Assembly: GCA_021397845.1 (NCBI GenBank)
Contig: CM038053.1
Location: 115,832,472-115,896,471, forward strand
DNA: 64,000 bases
Reading direction: 5' to 3'
From: Areca catechu
Lineage: Eukaryota; Streptophyta; Magnoliopsida; Arecales; Arecaceae
Made by a program: the position numbers and the translations under genes. How positions within the stretch are numbered: the stretch's first letter is position 1; each line of letters starts with the position of its first letter. The notes under the pieces were generated by a model. That model was not told where the DNA came from. It was given only the letters and a program-made list of their open reading frames with translations, and searched no databases. Shown here piece by piece: positions 32,080-42,114 of this stretch.

Positions 32080-32421
32080 TAGAGGGAGAAACCTCTTTTT
32101 AATGCTTAATGATGACAAAAAGTGGGAGTAGAAAAGATTATATAAGCAACAAATTCAAAACTTTTCAAGAATTCACAAGTTACTTAAAATAGGGAGAGAA
32201 ATTAAAAAATTCTAACCTTGAAACTCTTGAAACGTTACTGTATGAACTAATAATTTGATTCATTCTCACCTAAATACATGTGTGAACTTTGTTTGTTGAC
32301 AAATATGAAGATGTTTTGAAAGACTCATTCAATTTCAGAATCTTTGATACTATACTAGTCAAATTTTGGAACTTATATGCTTATATACTCAAAATTTTGT
32401 TATCATCAAAAAGGGAGATAT
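32080..32421 (+). other. Polypurine tract series before the 3' LTR of A
   Basis: AGAGGGAGAAAC (about 32080), AAAAAGTGGGAGTAGAAAAG (about 32116), AATAGGGAGAGAAAT (about 32188) and AAAAAGGGAGATAT (32408-32421). Same arrangement as in B, but the G-runs are shortened by G-to-A changes. Confidence 0.7.
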
Positions 32422-34025
32422 TGTTGGCTTTGGCTCTCTGATTTTGATGAATAACAAAATGTTGAGTATATGTTTGGACTAATGTTTCAATTGAAATATG
32501 AATTTCAGGACATAGGCATATCAATTTCTTCACTCAAGTGCATCAAAATTGCTAACATCAAAGCAAGATGAATTTCGATGTTTAAGTTGTCTTCTCACTT
32601 TGGAATATTGATAAAATGATCACTTTGGCCCTTATGAAGATGAGTCCTAAGAGGTTCTTGGACAAAATTTGGAAATTTCAAAGTTTGGCATACTTTTTGA
32701 AATAGCACAATGAAAGTGTTGACTCAAAGTATCGACTCATGGATCAAGTGTCGACTCACAGGTCGACTCACAGGTCAACTCATGAAGAAAGTATCAACAC
32801 TTCAGAAGACTGGCATGCAAAGTTTCAGATGGCATGCCAGGTGTCGACTCACAGGTCGACTCACAGACTCAAGTGTCGACTCACAAGCTTCAAGTATTGA
32901 TTCATAGGTCAACTCAAGGCCTGAGAATAGAAAATTAATAGAACATGCTATTTCAAGGTCTTTTTGCCTAGTGTCGACTCAGAAGAACGACTCACAGACT
33001 CAAGTGTCAACTCACAAATCTAAGTGTTGACTCAGAGACCGACTCAAAACCTGAAAGCAAAGTAAAGCAGAACCCTAGAAATTCAAATTTACACCTAGTG
33101 TTGACCCAAGTATCGACTCACAAATTTCAAGTGTCAACTCACATATCGACTCACGAAGAAATTCAAGTATCGATACTTAGTGTAATGGCTAGTTTTCCAG
33201 AATTTCAGAATTATTTCCAAATGGCTCCAAACGGCTAGTTTCTTTACTCTAACGGTCTCCAATGGTCTTTTCAGTATTTTTGAGCTATTTATCACTCACC
33301 AAACTCATTGAAGACAAGAATCCAAGAAGAGACAAAGTTTACCTTTTGAGAAAAGACAAGTGTGAGCCAAAAAGTTGATTCCACCTGAAAAAGTTTTCAA
33401 CTCAGCTTTGAGCCTTCAAATCATTAGCCAAAAAGAGTGCATTCAAAGATTCCAAAAAGGAGACAACTCAAGCATTCAAGAAGAGCTTCATCGACATTTA
33501 TTTCCACTCATTTAGGAGCTATTTCTTGTACTTATTTCTATGTACTTGCTTTTATTTATTGCTGCTAGTTTCAAAGGTATTGAACTAGTGTTAAAGGTTG
33601 TTGATGAGCCTAGGAGATAAAACCAACTAAGGTTTGACTTGTAAGCCCGGATTAAAAACAAGTTGTAAAGGTTGTTGGTGAGCCTAGGTGATAAAACCAG
33701 TAAGGTTTGACTTATGAGCCATAAAAAACAAGTCGGTTGTAATCTTGGATAGATTATAGTGAGAATTTTCAAGAAAAAGCTTGGAAAGTAGATGTAGGTA
33801 CTTGGAGTGCATCGAACCACTATATATCTGTGTGTTTGTGGTTGTTTGCTTCTTTCTTCACCTGCTCTTTATTACTTTCACTTAATTTACTACTTCTGCT
33901 GCATATCTCATTTAGCACAATCACTTTGCTATACAAATACTTTAAGTTCAGCACATAACTGTTTAAATTTTTTAAAATACTCAATTCACCCCCCCCCCCC
34001 TCTTGGAGTACCTTGCTAGGCAATA
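32422..34025 (+). repeat. 3' LTR of Sirevirus A, with TSD GTTAG after it
   Basis: 1,604 bp, opening TGTTGGCTTTGGCTCTCTG. The terminal CA has become TA (GCAATA). It includes the motif array (about 32710-33180), the ACGGCTAGTTTC block (33226), the GATGTAGGTACTTGG...ATCGAACCACTATATA block (33790-33830) and a run of ten C at 33986. GTTAG at 34026-34030 repeats 4685-4689. Confidence 0.9.
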
Positions 34026-34030
34026 GTTAG

Positions 34031-34785
34031 GAAGTTAATGCACACACTCAAATGCTTCTTGGCTTTTTCTCTTTATTTTCTTGCTTCTTTTTTTTTTATT
34101 TCACTTAGTTTGTCTTACTTCAGCTTGGTTGATATTTAAAAATATTTATAACACCAAATATCTACCACTAGGAGCTGAAAAATAGCCATTAGAATATTTA
34201 TGCACAATTCCACATAAATTATAGAACTAACCTTTATAATTGTTAGGCGAATTTGAGCCAGCTCGAACTACATTTGAGTCAACTCGATCTATCTATGAGT
34301 CAACTTAGATTTTGTTGAGTTAACTCGAGTCCTAAGCCCAAAAAAGCAACTCTTTATACTTTTTGAGGCAGACTTGAATTATTGGAGTTGACTTAAATTC
34401 TGCTAGAGTCGACTCGAATCTAGTTCTAAAAAATCTATTTTTTACTATCTCTGAATCCTTTGAGAGAGTCGACTTGGATTTATTTTGAGTCGACTTAAGA
34501 TTTATGCCATCTAAAAAGTTTGTGCCAAAGCTGACTCCTTGAGACTTTAAGTCGGCTCTACCATTCATTTTTTAAATGGCCTTTCATCCTTGAATTTCTT
34601 GGGCATACATGTACACTTTTGAAAGCGTCTTTCTTGTGCTACATCATGAGCATTTAAGCCTATTTTTTTCAAGGATGTAAAGCTTCCTGAAATACCTAAT
34701 CAATGCTTCAATAAATTATTAGTTTCATTGTATGTATTCAAATATTTTATTATTTATTAAAATCAATCTTTAAATCAATATATAA
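34031..34785 (-). repeat. Right half of the minus-strand Sirevirus-type LTR (D)
   Basis: Continues 4094-4689 after element A. On the plus strand it has several GAGTCAACTCGA, GAGTCGACTT and AGTCGGCTC motifs (34270-34560). These are the same class of GTCGAC array as in A and B LTRs but with GAG flanks, so D is a third subfamily. Near 34770 the plus strand reads TTAAAATCAAT, complementary to the ATTGATTTTGAT found near LTR starts of this group. The exact end and TSD are not resolved; 34785 is approximate. Confidence 0.6.
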
Positions 34786-36045
34786 TATCCCTTGTCAACT
34801 CTCCTAATCTCTCTTGAGGGGATCCAACAAAACCCTAAGCATGCCTTTCATTTTGTCAGTCATGAGAGAGAAGTCCTATCTTCGATAAATCTTCCCTACT
34901 GTTGACCAACTATAACTATTTATATCACATGAGCATTTACACAGACAAAATTGTCCCCAGAAGCTTCAAAAAAGAGTTGTTTTTTAATGAAAATGTAGGA
35001 GCATTGTAATCCATATAAGATATGGAAAAAAATAAAATCAAACATGGTCATGGTTCTTGAATTATTTGATATGACACATGAATTTTATCCACGATATATT
35101 ATTTATAATAGTATTTTTCAATGATTCTTCAAGAGTACAATCAATTGAATAGAATCATCTTATCGCACTTGTATATTATGCTTTTGAACATTTTCTCCTT
35201 CTCCAAAGCACTTCCAAATTCACCTGTCATTAATATTTTTTAAAAAAAGTATAAAGTTGTGCATACCATGCAATTCTATAACAATTCTATTTTTATAGAG
35301 GTCGTTGTGAACAGAGAAACAATTAAAATTACACAAGGTCAATGGATTTTGTAGGTTGCGGTTTATGTCAATAGAACATTTCTTGAATGAGAAGCCTTTC
35401 TAGGATAATTTTAAAATTCACGAGTGGCAAATGATGCGGAGTAATGCTAGCGCATCCTGCAGCGTACACACCAAACATTCTTTTACCACATGGCTTCGAC
35501 GAGATTCGAGTAAATTCACGAAATCAGTGCATTGAGCTCGACACTTTCCAAAGACATCCTGCCGACTTTTTTATTTCCACTTCAATGCAAGCATAAGCCG
35601 CACCATTTTTTTAATGAATTTATTTTATTTTGACTGGAGACTTCTCCTTATCTTTCCAAGTGCTACCCTTAACCCAAAACAAATAAAAGTTCTTTATGAT
35701 GGTGATTGCGTCTTACATAACATACATTTATTAAATTAAGCCTTACTCTTACATGTATTATCTTGGTCCTTTACTGAATCATAGTTTAAACAATGATCTA
35801 CCAGCCACAAAATGAAACCCATCAAGACTTTTCAGTAATCTGTCAAAAATGTGTTGGTGTCTTCCATGCAGTAATACCTCCATTTCCAATAACATATGTC
35901 CTCGAGCAATGTCAACCATGAACCTTGGAAGAAACCAATAGAAAAGAATCTCACAAAGGCATGGAAAAATCAACTCAAAATGCCCTTTCTTATCATATAT
36001 CCTTGTTAAGATACAAGTTCTTAATCATGAATAACAGGAGTAATT
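34786..36045. other. 3' flank of the PPR gene, no other feature recognised
   Basis: AT-rich single-copy-looking DNA. I see no coding frame with a domain, no LTR ends and no RNA gene. The region just right of 35700 probably includes the 3' untranslated part of the minus-strand PPR gene. Confidence 0.4.
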
Positions 36046-37287
36046 TTAACATCCTGAGCTTAGAAGCTTTCTCGTCTCCTCATTCTGCTGTATTCCATTA
36101 GCTTCCATACTCTTTAAAAGGTCATCTACATCTCTCCCTGCTCTAACATTAGCCTTGATCAATGTGTGATACATATCCTGATCCATTGGCTTTGCAGTTT
36201 TTAATAAACCAATGAAAGTCTCTACATCCTTGATGTCATTGTCACCTTCATTGCTCATATAATGCAGTATACTCTTAACCACCTTGGGGTTTGGTAGCCA
36301 CCCTCCATTGGGAACATAAACACAAAGGGCATTCTTCATAAACTCATATGCCTTGTCCAACTTGCCCTTCTCAGCATACCCAGTCGCAACAATTCCCCAA
36401 CTATTTGCTGGTGGAGTCTTCCCCTTCTTTAAGAAATCATCAAGCATCGCCTCAGCCTTTTCTAGCAAACCCTTTTGCCGGTACCCAATAAGGAGAACGT
36501 TTGGAACACGAAAATCTAAAGCATTTCCGCTTGATTCCCATTCCTTAAGCAACACTTCAGCTTCTTCCAAGTCCCCAAGTTTCACCAGCGCCCCAAGCAT
36601 GGTCGTGTAGTCCTTGTTGATAAATTTCTTGCAATTTAACTTCTGATGTTCCCATAATCTCTGCATCTCAGATTTCATTCCAAGATATCCATAAAGGGAG
36701 ATCAGATGGTTGTAGCCAAGCCCACTTTTTTGGTCCAGCTTTTCTTCTGCTTTTTGCAGTGCAGACACAGCCTTGTCAGAGAGCCCTGCTTTTATATAGA
36801 CATTTGCAACCACAGCATGCGTGTTCCAGTCAACAACAATCTGTGGCTGATTCTCCATCTCTTCTAGAACTTTCTCCATGCCATCAACATTAGACTTTGT
36901 GCCGTAAGAATTAATACAAATTCTGTAGCTGAAATTATCAGGTAAGACCCCATTATCCTTCATTTCAGCCAGAACAAGAGGAACCTTTTCATGCTGGCCG
37001 GTATTTGTGTAGAGGCACATGATATCATTGTAAGGCAGGGAGGAGGATGCTAAGCCCATCACTTTCATCTTATGCATATGGGACAAGGCCTTCTCAATTA
37101 GGCTTTCTCTCACATAACAATTCAAGAGCGCACCGTAAGTTTTTTCTGTCTTGTCTTTCTCATGCATGCTATTGAAGTAGCTTTCAGCATAGGCCAATCC
37201 ATGAACTTCACCAATCAAATCAAGATGCACAGCATGGTCACTTGGCATAAATGATACTTTGCCCTTACTTTTCATCCACTCGGAAAC
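36046..37287 (-). CDS. P-class pentatricopeptide repeat protein, At4g21705-like, main exon
   Basis: About 413 codons run uninterrupted from a likely splice acceptor (CAG at 37288-37290 on the minus strand) to the stop near 36046. The product opens VSEWMKSKGKVSFMPSDHAV and continues DLIGEVHGLAYAESYF, TYGALLNCYVRESLIEKAL, LPYNDIMCLYTNTGQHEKVP and DNFSYRICINSYGTKSNVDG. These motifs follow Arabidopsis At4g21705 and its mitochondrial PPR relatives almost step by step. About ten 35-residue helical repeats are visible, without E or DYW extensions. Such proteins bind organelle RNA. The mitochondrial targeting N-terminus and first repeats should be in an upstream exon that I cannot find before 38559. 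An in-frame ATG at 37311 could start a shorter product but probably lies in the intron. Confidence 0.85.
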   Translation of the reverse strand, partial: VSEWMKSKGKVSFMPSDHAVHLDLIGEVHGLAYAESYFNSMHEKDKTEKTYGALLNCYVRESLIEKALSHMHKMKVMGLASSSLPYNDIMCLYTNTGQHEKVPLVLAEMKDNGVLPDNFSYRICINSYGTKSNVDGMEKVLEEMENQPQIVVDWNTHAVVANVYIKAGLSDKAVSALQKAEEKLDQKSGLGYNHLISLYGYLGMKSEMQRLWEHQKLNCKKFINKDYTTMLGALVKLGDLEEAEVLLKEWESSGNALDFRVPNVLLIGYRQKGLLEKAEAMLDDFLKKGKTPPANSWGIVATGYAEKGKLDKAYEFMKNALCVYVPNGGWLPNPKVVKSILHYMSNEGDNDIKDVETFIGLLKTAKPMDQDMYHTLIKANVRAGRDVDDLLKSMEANGIQQNEETRKLLSSGC

Positions 37288-38559
37288 CTGTCCATGCATC
37301 ATGTTAGGCACATGTGGAAATACAATGAAAACTTTTGTAAAAATAACAAAAAGCTACAAAATACCTCATCTTAGCAAATATCAAGGACCTCATTTTGCTC
37401 AAGTGTAACTTATGCAACAAGCCATAGAGAAAAACATGACAGAGAAAACCAAATTAACTATTTGTGAAGCCAACTTTAACCACATAGGATGAAGTGGCAA
37501 ATACTATACAAGCTACGTTCTTGTTGAACATGCTCTTCATCTTCCATGTCTTTAATAAAAAAAAAATCAACTATATTCACTTTCCAATAAGTACTATTTG
37601 ATTATAAGATTAGAATTTCTGTGTACTACTATATATGTTGTAGCAGTACTGCAAGGATGTCAGTACTACTACAACCAGGTGTACAAGTGCCTCTCATATG
37701 ATAGGATATTTTATCATGCCAACCAAATCAAAGCATATTAGTGAGGTTCATTACTTTTTAGTTGTGGATTTCAGTTAGAGCTGAAACCTAATCGGATACC
37801 CAGTATATCCATATCTATGTTTGTTTTATCTAACAAATACAAATACGGATACAGATATTAGTTGGATGCAAAATTCATATCCATATTTATGTTAAATAGA
37901 TATCAATACAAATCAGATACTAGAAGTATGAATGTAAATGTGGATATAAATCTGACAATTAAACTTTATGACTACAGAATTAACAATATTACTAAATAGA
38001 TAATAAACTAAGTTGCATGATAATATAGTTGTATATTTTTCTTAAAAATTAACAAGTGCTATACAAAATTACATAGGAATAATATAGAATCAAATATTTG
38101 GATACGGATAGTTGTCTATCCATCATATCCATATTCATTTTTCTTTGATGGATATGGATATGAATAAGGATATTAGTCAGTACTCAAATTTCTATCCATA
38201 TCCAAATAGATTCGCATATGAAAACAGATCTGATCTGATATTATCCATACTACTTCACCCCTAATTTTGTATTCAAACATGTAAAATTTCAATGTGGTGA
38301 CTACCAAATGTTTATTCAATGCTTTTGCCTTCATCTAGCTAGTAGTAGTGGGTGGCAAAATGGATTCAAGTGCAGAAAAGGGAAAGGAAAGCTATTGAAA
38401 AAGAAGGGTAAGGAAGCACTCAAGGAGAAAAGATTTTAACAAGAGTCCAAAGCAAATGTCGCACAAAAGGTAGAAGATCTCATATACATATCTCAATTGT
38501 ACTTAAAAATGAGAGTTGCATATATTTTGGCATTTTTCTCTGTCTTGTAGTATAGATAG
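37288..38559 (-). other. Likely intron or 5' flank of the PPR gene
   Basis: AT-rich and non-coding, with a MITE at 37776-38263. No open frame with a targeting peptide or PPR start is visible on the minus strand. Element E begins at 38560, so the upstream exon, if it exists, is beyond E (after 50966) or outside the window. Confidence 0.5.
37776..38263. mobile_element. hAT-like MITE
   Basis: A 488-bp AT-rich block made of many GGATATGGATA, ATCCATATCC and CGGATAC words in both orientations. Its ends form imperfect inverted repeats: TTAGAGCTGAAACCTAATCGGATA on the left, and the complement of the right end reads TTAGGGGTGAAGTAGTATGGATA. TAGGGGTG termini are typical of hAT non-autonomous elements. 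Candidate 8-bp flanks ATTTCAGT and ATTTTGTA agree at only the first four bases, so the TSD is degraded or the ends are slightly misplaced. Confidence 0.5.
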
Positions 38560-40385
38560 TGATATGGCAAAACCGCTAACGTGGAGTACACCTCAGACCC
38601 AGCTGGCGGACAGACATGAAAATAGCGCCGTGCCAAATTCCCTTCCGGGCTCCCCTGCTAGATGGCCTGATCAACAATCGCGCCCACCTCGAGTCAAGCT
38701 TGGCGCTCCCGCTCCTTCGCCAGGTGGCGCCCCCAAGTGGGGTCCACCTCGGCCAAAGTCGAGCAAGCCTTCCGCTCCTTCGCCAGGTGGCACCTCCAGT
38801 AAGGGTCCACCTCGGTCGGAGTCAAGCGCTGTCCCGCTCCCTCGCTAGGTGGCTTCCCAAGGGTCGAGCCCACCTCGGTCGAAGTAAAGCGCTGTCCTGC
38901 TCCTTCACCAGGTGGCACCCCCAGATGGGTCCACCTCGACCGAAGTCGAGCTTGCCACTGCTCCTTCGACAGGTGGCACCACCAGATGGGTCCATCTCGG
39001 CCGAAGTCGAGCTCGGCATTCCTGCTCCTTCACCAAGTGGCGCCCCCAGATGAGTCCACCTCGGTCGAAGTCGAGCCTGCCTTTGCTCCTTCGCCAGGTG
39101 GCACCCCCAGATGGGTCCACCTCGGTCGAAGTCAAGCTCGGCATTCTTGCTCCTTCGCCAGGTGGCGCCCCCAGATGGGTCCACCTCGACCGAAGTCGAG
39201 CCTGCCTCTGCTCCTTCGCCAGGTGGCACCCCCAGATGGGTCCACCTCGGCCGAAGTCGAGCTAGGCATTTTTGCTCCTTCACCAGGTGGCACCCCAAGA
39301 TGGGTCCAACTCGGTCGAAATCGAGCCTGCCTCTGCTCCTTCGCCAAGTGGCACCCCCAAATGGGTCCACCTCGACCGAAATCGAGCTCGGCATTCCTGC
39401 TCCTTCGCCAGGTGGCGCCCCCAGATGGGTCCACCTTGGCCGAAGTCGAGCCTGCCACCGCTCCACCAAGTGGCACCCCCAGATGGGTCCACGATCGAAG
39501 TCGAGCCTGCCACCGCTTTTTCACCAGGTGGCTCCCCCAGGCTGAGTCCACCTCGGCCGAAGTCGTGCCTTCTCCGTGAAAGCATCGGGAGGATCGAAGG
39601 CATCAGCCCCAAGGGCACTGCTGAGGCCAGCACGTGCGGTGCGGCGTGCCCAATACGGCGCCCCAAATCTGTAACGGTGCACGTAACCTCGTTTGCACCG
39701 ATTCGGGAGAGACACCCTAATCGAGATGTCAAATCTTGCGACCAATCGCCTGGACCATCCGGATAGGGAGGGCCACGTTCAACATCTCAAACCCAAGGGC
39801 GACTGCGCCTGGATCGAGGTCCCGCCTAGTTCCCCCCTTCGTGACAGCATGGCGGACAAGACGAGCTCACAACTTAACTCCCAACTGTGAGAGGAAGCAA
39901 CCTCAGGATAGCGGCCAACAAACACCGTTGACCTCTAAGCCCCCCAGAGGGGGAGAATCGAGACATCAAAGCAACCGACGACCTAAAAGGCACCAACGGG
40001 CAAGAAGCAAGGTAAGCGATCAAGAGGGTAGACACACGAAGGAGAAAACAAGTGACGACTCAAAGGCAAAGGCTCCCGGAGGACTCCCAGGAGTGAGTCC
40101 TGCGAGCCCAGCCGTAGCAACTTGAGCACCAACCCTCTCATTCTCTCTCACTTAACCCTTCATCAAGAATTCCTCTAAGCACGGAAACCCATTTGGGGTC
40201 CGCCTTAGTGGATCTGTTCCACTTTGCCGCTCGCTGACTTAATCGTCGAAGTACCCCCGCCGGGATCCCCGGCCTGGGTCTCTAACCTTATTTTACAAGT
40301 CCGGGAATGTTAGGATTCCGAAGTAAAGGGGCAAACATCCGACGCCAACCCACAGCTACAGGCCACAACGGTAAGGTCGGCAACA
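38560..40385 (+). repeat. 5' LTR of E
   Basis: 1,826 bp. A minisatellite fills 38690-39570. The TATA-like box TATAAAG seen in the right LTR (50703-50709) reads TAAAAGG here (about 39984). After it come AGTCCGGGAATG and a PBS. It is longer than the right LTR, which lacks about 140 bp around 40190-40290. Confidence 0.93.
38690..39570 (+). repeat. Minisatellite of 61-64 bp in the 5' LTR of E
   Basis: About 14 tandem copies of a unit containing CCTTCGCCAGGTGGCRCCCC, AGATGGGTCCACCTCG and CGAAGTCGAG. Two length variants alternate, ending GCCTGCCTCTGCT (about 61 bp) or GCTCGGCATTCCTGCT (about 64 bp), which points to a higher-order unit of about 125 bp. Each unit contains an inverted repeat CTCGAC-CGAA-GTCGAG. 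The same array fills 49440-50310 in the right LTR. Confidence 0.88.
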
Positions 40386-40388
40386 GAT

Positions 40389-40406
40389 TAGCGTACCAGG
40401 TAGGGG
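40389..40406 (+). other. Primer binding site of E (degenerate)
   Basis: TAGCGTACCAGGTAGGGG lies 3 bp after the LTR. The related element at 61244 has TGGCGCGCCAGGTAGGGG in the same place; the differences here are G/A and C/T. The TGGCGC start is typical of Tat-lineage PBS. Confidence 0.7.
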
Positions 40407-40463
40407 GAAAAGCCCCTGTACAAACAAGCCCCCTACGAGCTTGAGAACAGCTCGACTCGAGGC

Positions 40464-42114
40464 ATGGTGGTGACTCGCGGACGTAAAGCTTCCACCAGCC
40501 AGGCGGGAGATGCCCCCCTCCCCCAGGCCCACGCAGCCCGGAGAGAGAACTTCCCGCTCCTCAGCTGCCCCTGGCAAACAGTCAATACGCTGCACTTGTC
40601 CAACAGATGCAGGCACTGATCGTGGCCGTGAGGTAGTTGCAGCATCAACAGCGCTCCCTGATCACTCAACCCCAGACAGGGACCCCGCGGCTTGAGCCGC
40701 GGGACCCCGCAGAAGCCTGCGCTCCATCCAAGGCAGGCCTCCCATCCACGGGCCATAACCAACCCCCGCGGGAGTCACCAGACCCCCGCAAAGAAGAATC
40801 ACACTAAGTCGGCGGACCGTGAGAGCCGATCCCCGGCGAACGACAATGATGCCGCCAAGCACAGCAAGCGCCGTTGGGGCAAGGCCCCCCGCCACGACTT
40901 ATCAGCCCCTTCTTCTCCAGCGGCCTTGATGGAAGGTTCCATTGATGAGGCCATCAGGTACCTGGCTGAGAAGCGCCTAAAAGAGCAAGAGCGCAAGCTG
41001 GCAGAGCTCTCCCGTCAGTTTGCCAACATACAGGGCTCCCACAACGAGCTGGTGGGCTATAATGCCCGACCCCCCTTCTCCCAGGAAATCCAAGAGGAAC
41101 CGATTCCGAGTCGGTTTCGCATGCCTCAAGTGGATCCCTACGACGGGACCACCGACCCTCTGGACCACCTAGAGAGCTATAAAGTTCTCATGAGTCCAAG
41201 GGACAACGGACGCCCTCCTGTGCATCGCCTTTCTGGCCACCCTCTGAAAGGCCGCTCGAGTCTGGTTCACCCGTCTCGAGCCCGAAAGCATCGACTCCTT
41301 CCAGCAACTGGAGAGGAGGTTTGTGGTCCACTTCGACACTTGTTGAAAGGTGCCACGGGAGGTGGATAGCCTCTTCTCTATCCGACAGCAAGACCATGAG
41401 CTCCTACGGAACTATGTAACCTGCTTCAAAACTGCTGCCCCAGAAATTTATAATTTGGACGAGCCCGTCGCCATGCTAGCATTGAAGCGAGGGCTCAGGA
41501 CCTCCCGTCTGACCTATTCCTTAGACAAGAAGCCGCCCAAGACGTACTCTGAACTCCTCCGCATCTACAAGTACATCCGTGCTGAGGCTGACCGTACTAG
41601 GAGAGAACTAGATGGGAAGCCTTCGAAGAAGCCTATCCCAAGAGATACGCCTGGGATGCGGAAACCTGGGCCGCCTGCAAACTTCTGGTCGAGGCCAAAG
41701 CCGAAGAATGGTCCCCTCCTTGCTCCGACAAAGATTCTTATGGAGATCGAGGGTGAGTGCTACCTTCGCCGACCTCCCCCTCAGAAGCCGTCAAGCAATC
41801 GCGACAAGACGAAGTACTGCCAGTTCCATCATGACCACGACCACGACACTGAATGCCACAACCTGAAGAGGGAGATCGAAGACCTGATCAGGAGGAGCTA
41901 TCTCAGGAAGTTCGTGAGAAATGAGGCTTTGGCAAAGGATCAACCACTTGTGGCCCTTCCCCCTGTTCCTGCAGTCGACAACCGTCCCACGGAAAAGCCT
42001 GTGGGTATGATCTCTCGGGGAATAGGGCGCGAATCGAAGAGAGCCCGGGGGGAGGAGATCTGGAAAATATACTCTCCTTTGCGAAGGGAAAGAGAGGTGA
42101 GGAAGAAAATGTAA
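40464..42114 (+). pseudogene. Degenerate gag of E
   Basis: Likely start MVVTRGRKASTSQAGD at 40464. The gag core reads SRFRMPQVDPYDGTTDPLDHLESYKVLM (about 41110-41190), then after a frameshift LCIAFLATL and VWFTRLEPESIDSFQQLERRF, then DHELLRNYVTCFKTAAPEI and LKRGLRTSRLTYSLDKK (about 41390-41530). A CxxH...HxxxC-like box with KYCQFHHDHDHDTECHNLK (about 41812-41868) follows, as in other Tat elements, just before protease. Stops near 40617, 41271 and 41344 and at least two frameshifts break it. Gag would form the particle. Confidence 0.85.

Larger units (their letters stand above)
4690..34025 (+). mobile_element. Sirevirus-type Ty1/Copia retrotransposon A, expanded by nested insertions
   Basis: Long LTRs (4690-6264 and 32422-34025) share the sequence TTGGCTTT(A/G)GCTCTCTG and end GCAACA or GCAATA. 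The perfect TSD GTTAG lies at 4685-4689 and 34026-34030. Order inside: PBS, gag with two zinc knuckles, protease, integrase, RT, RNase H (Copia order), a palindrome-rich spacer, a second ORF, repeated polypurine tracts, and the 3' LTR. Sirevirus hallmarks are the long LTRs with palindromic motif arrays, several polypurine tracts and an extra downstream ORF. The second ORF is split at 12832/31147 by element C, which inflates the span from about 11 kb to 29.3 kb. Many stops, frameshifts and lost catalytic residues show that it is dead. Confidence 0.9.

Noticed and set aside
38516..39745. Many long overlapping frames on both strands (up to 215 codons)
   Set aside because: They are translations of the 61-64-bp minisatellite in the LTR of E and repeat simple motifs; no start context, domain or conservation.
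40356..41397. Minus-strand frames of 60-110 codons opposite the gag of E
   Set aside because: They are complements of the gag frame; the sense strand carries the recognisable gag motifs.
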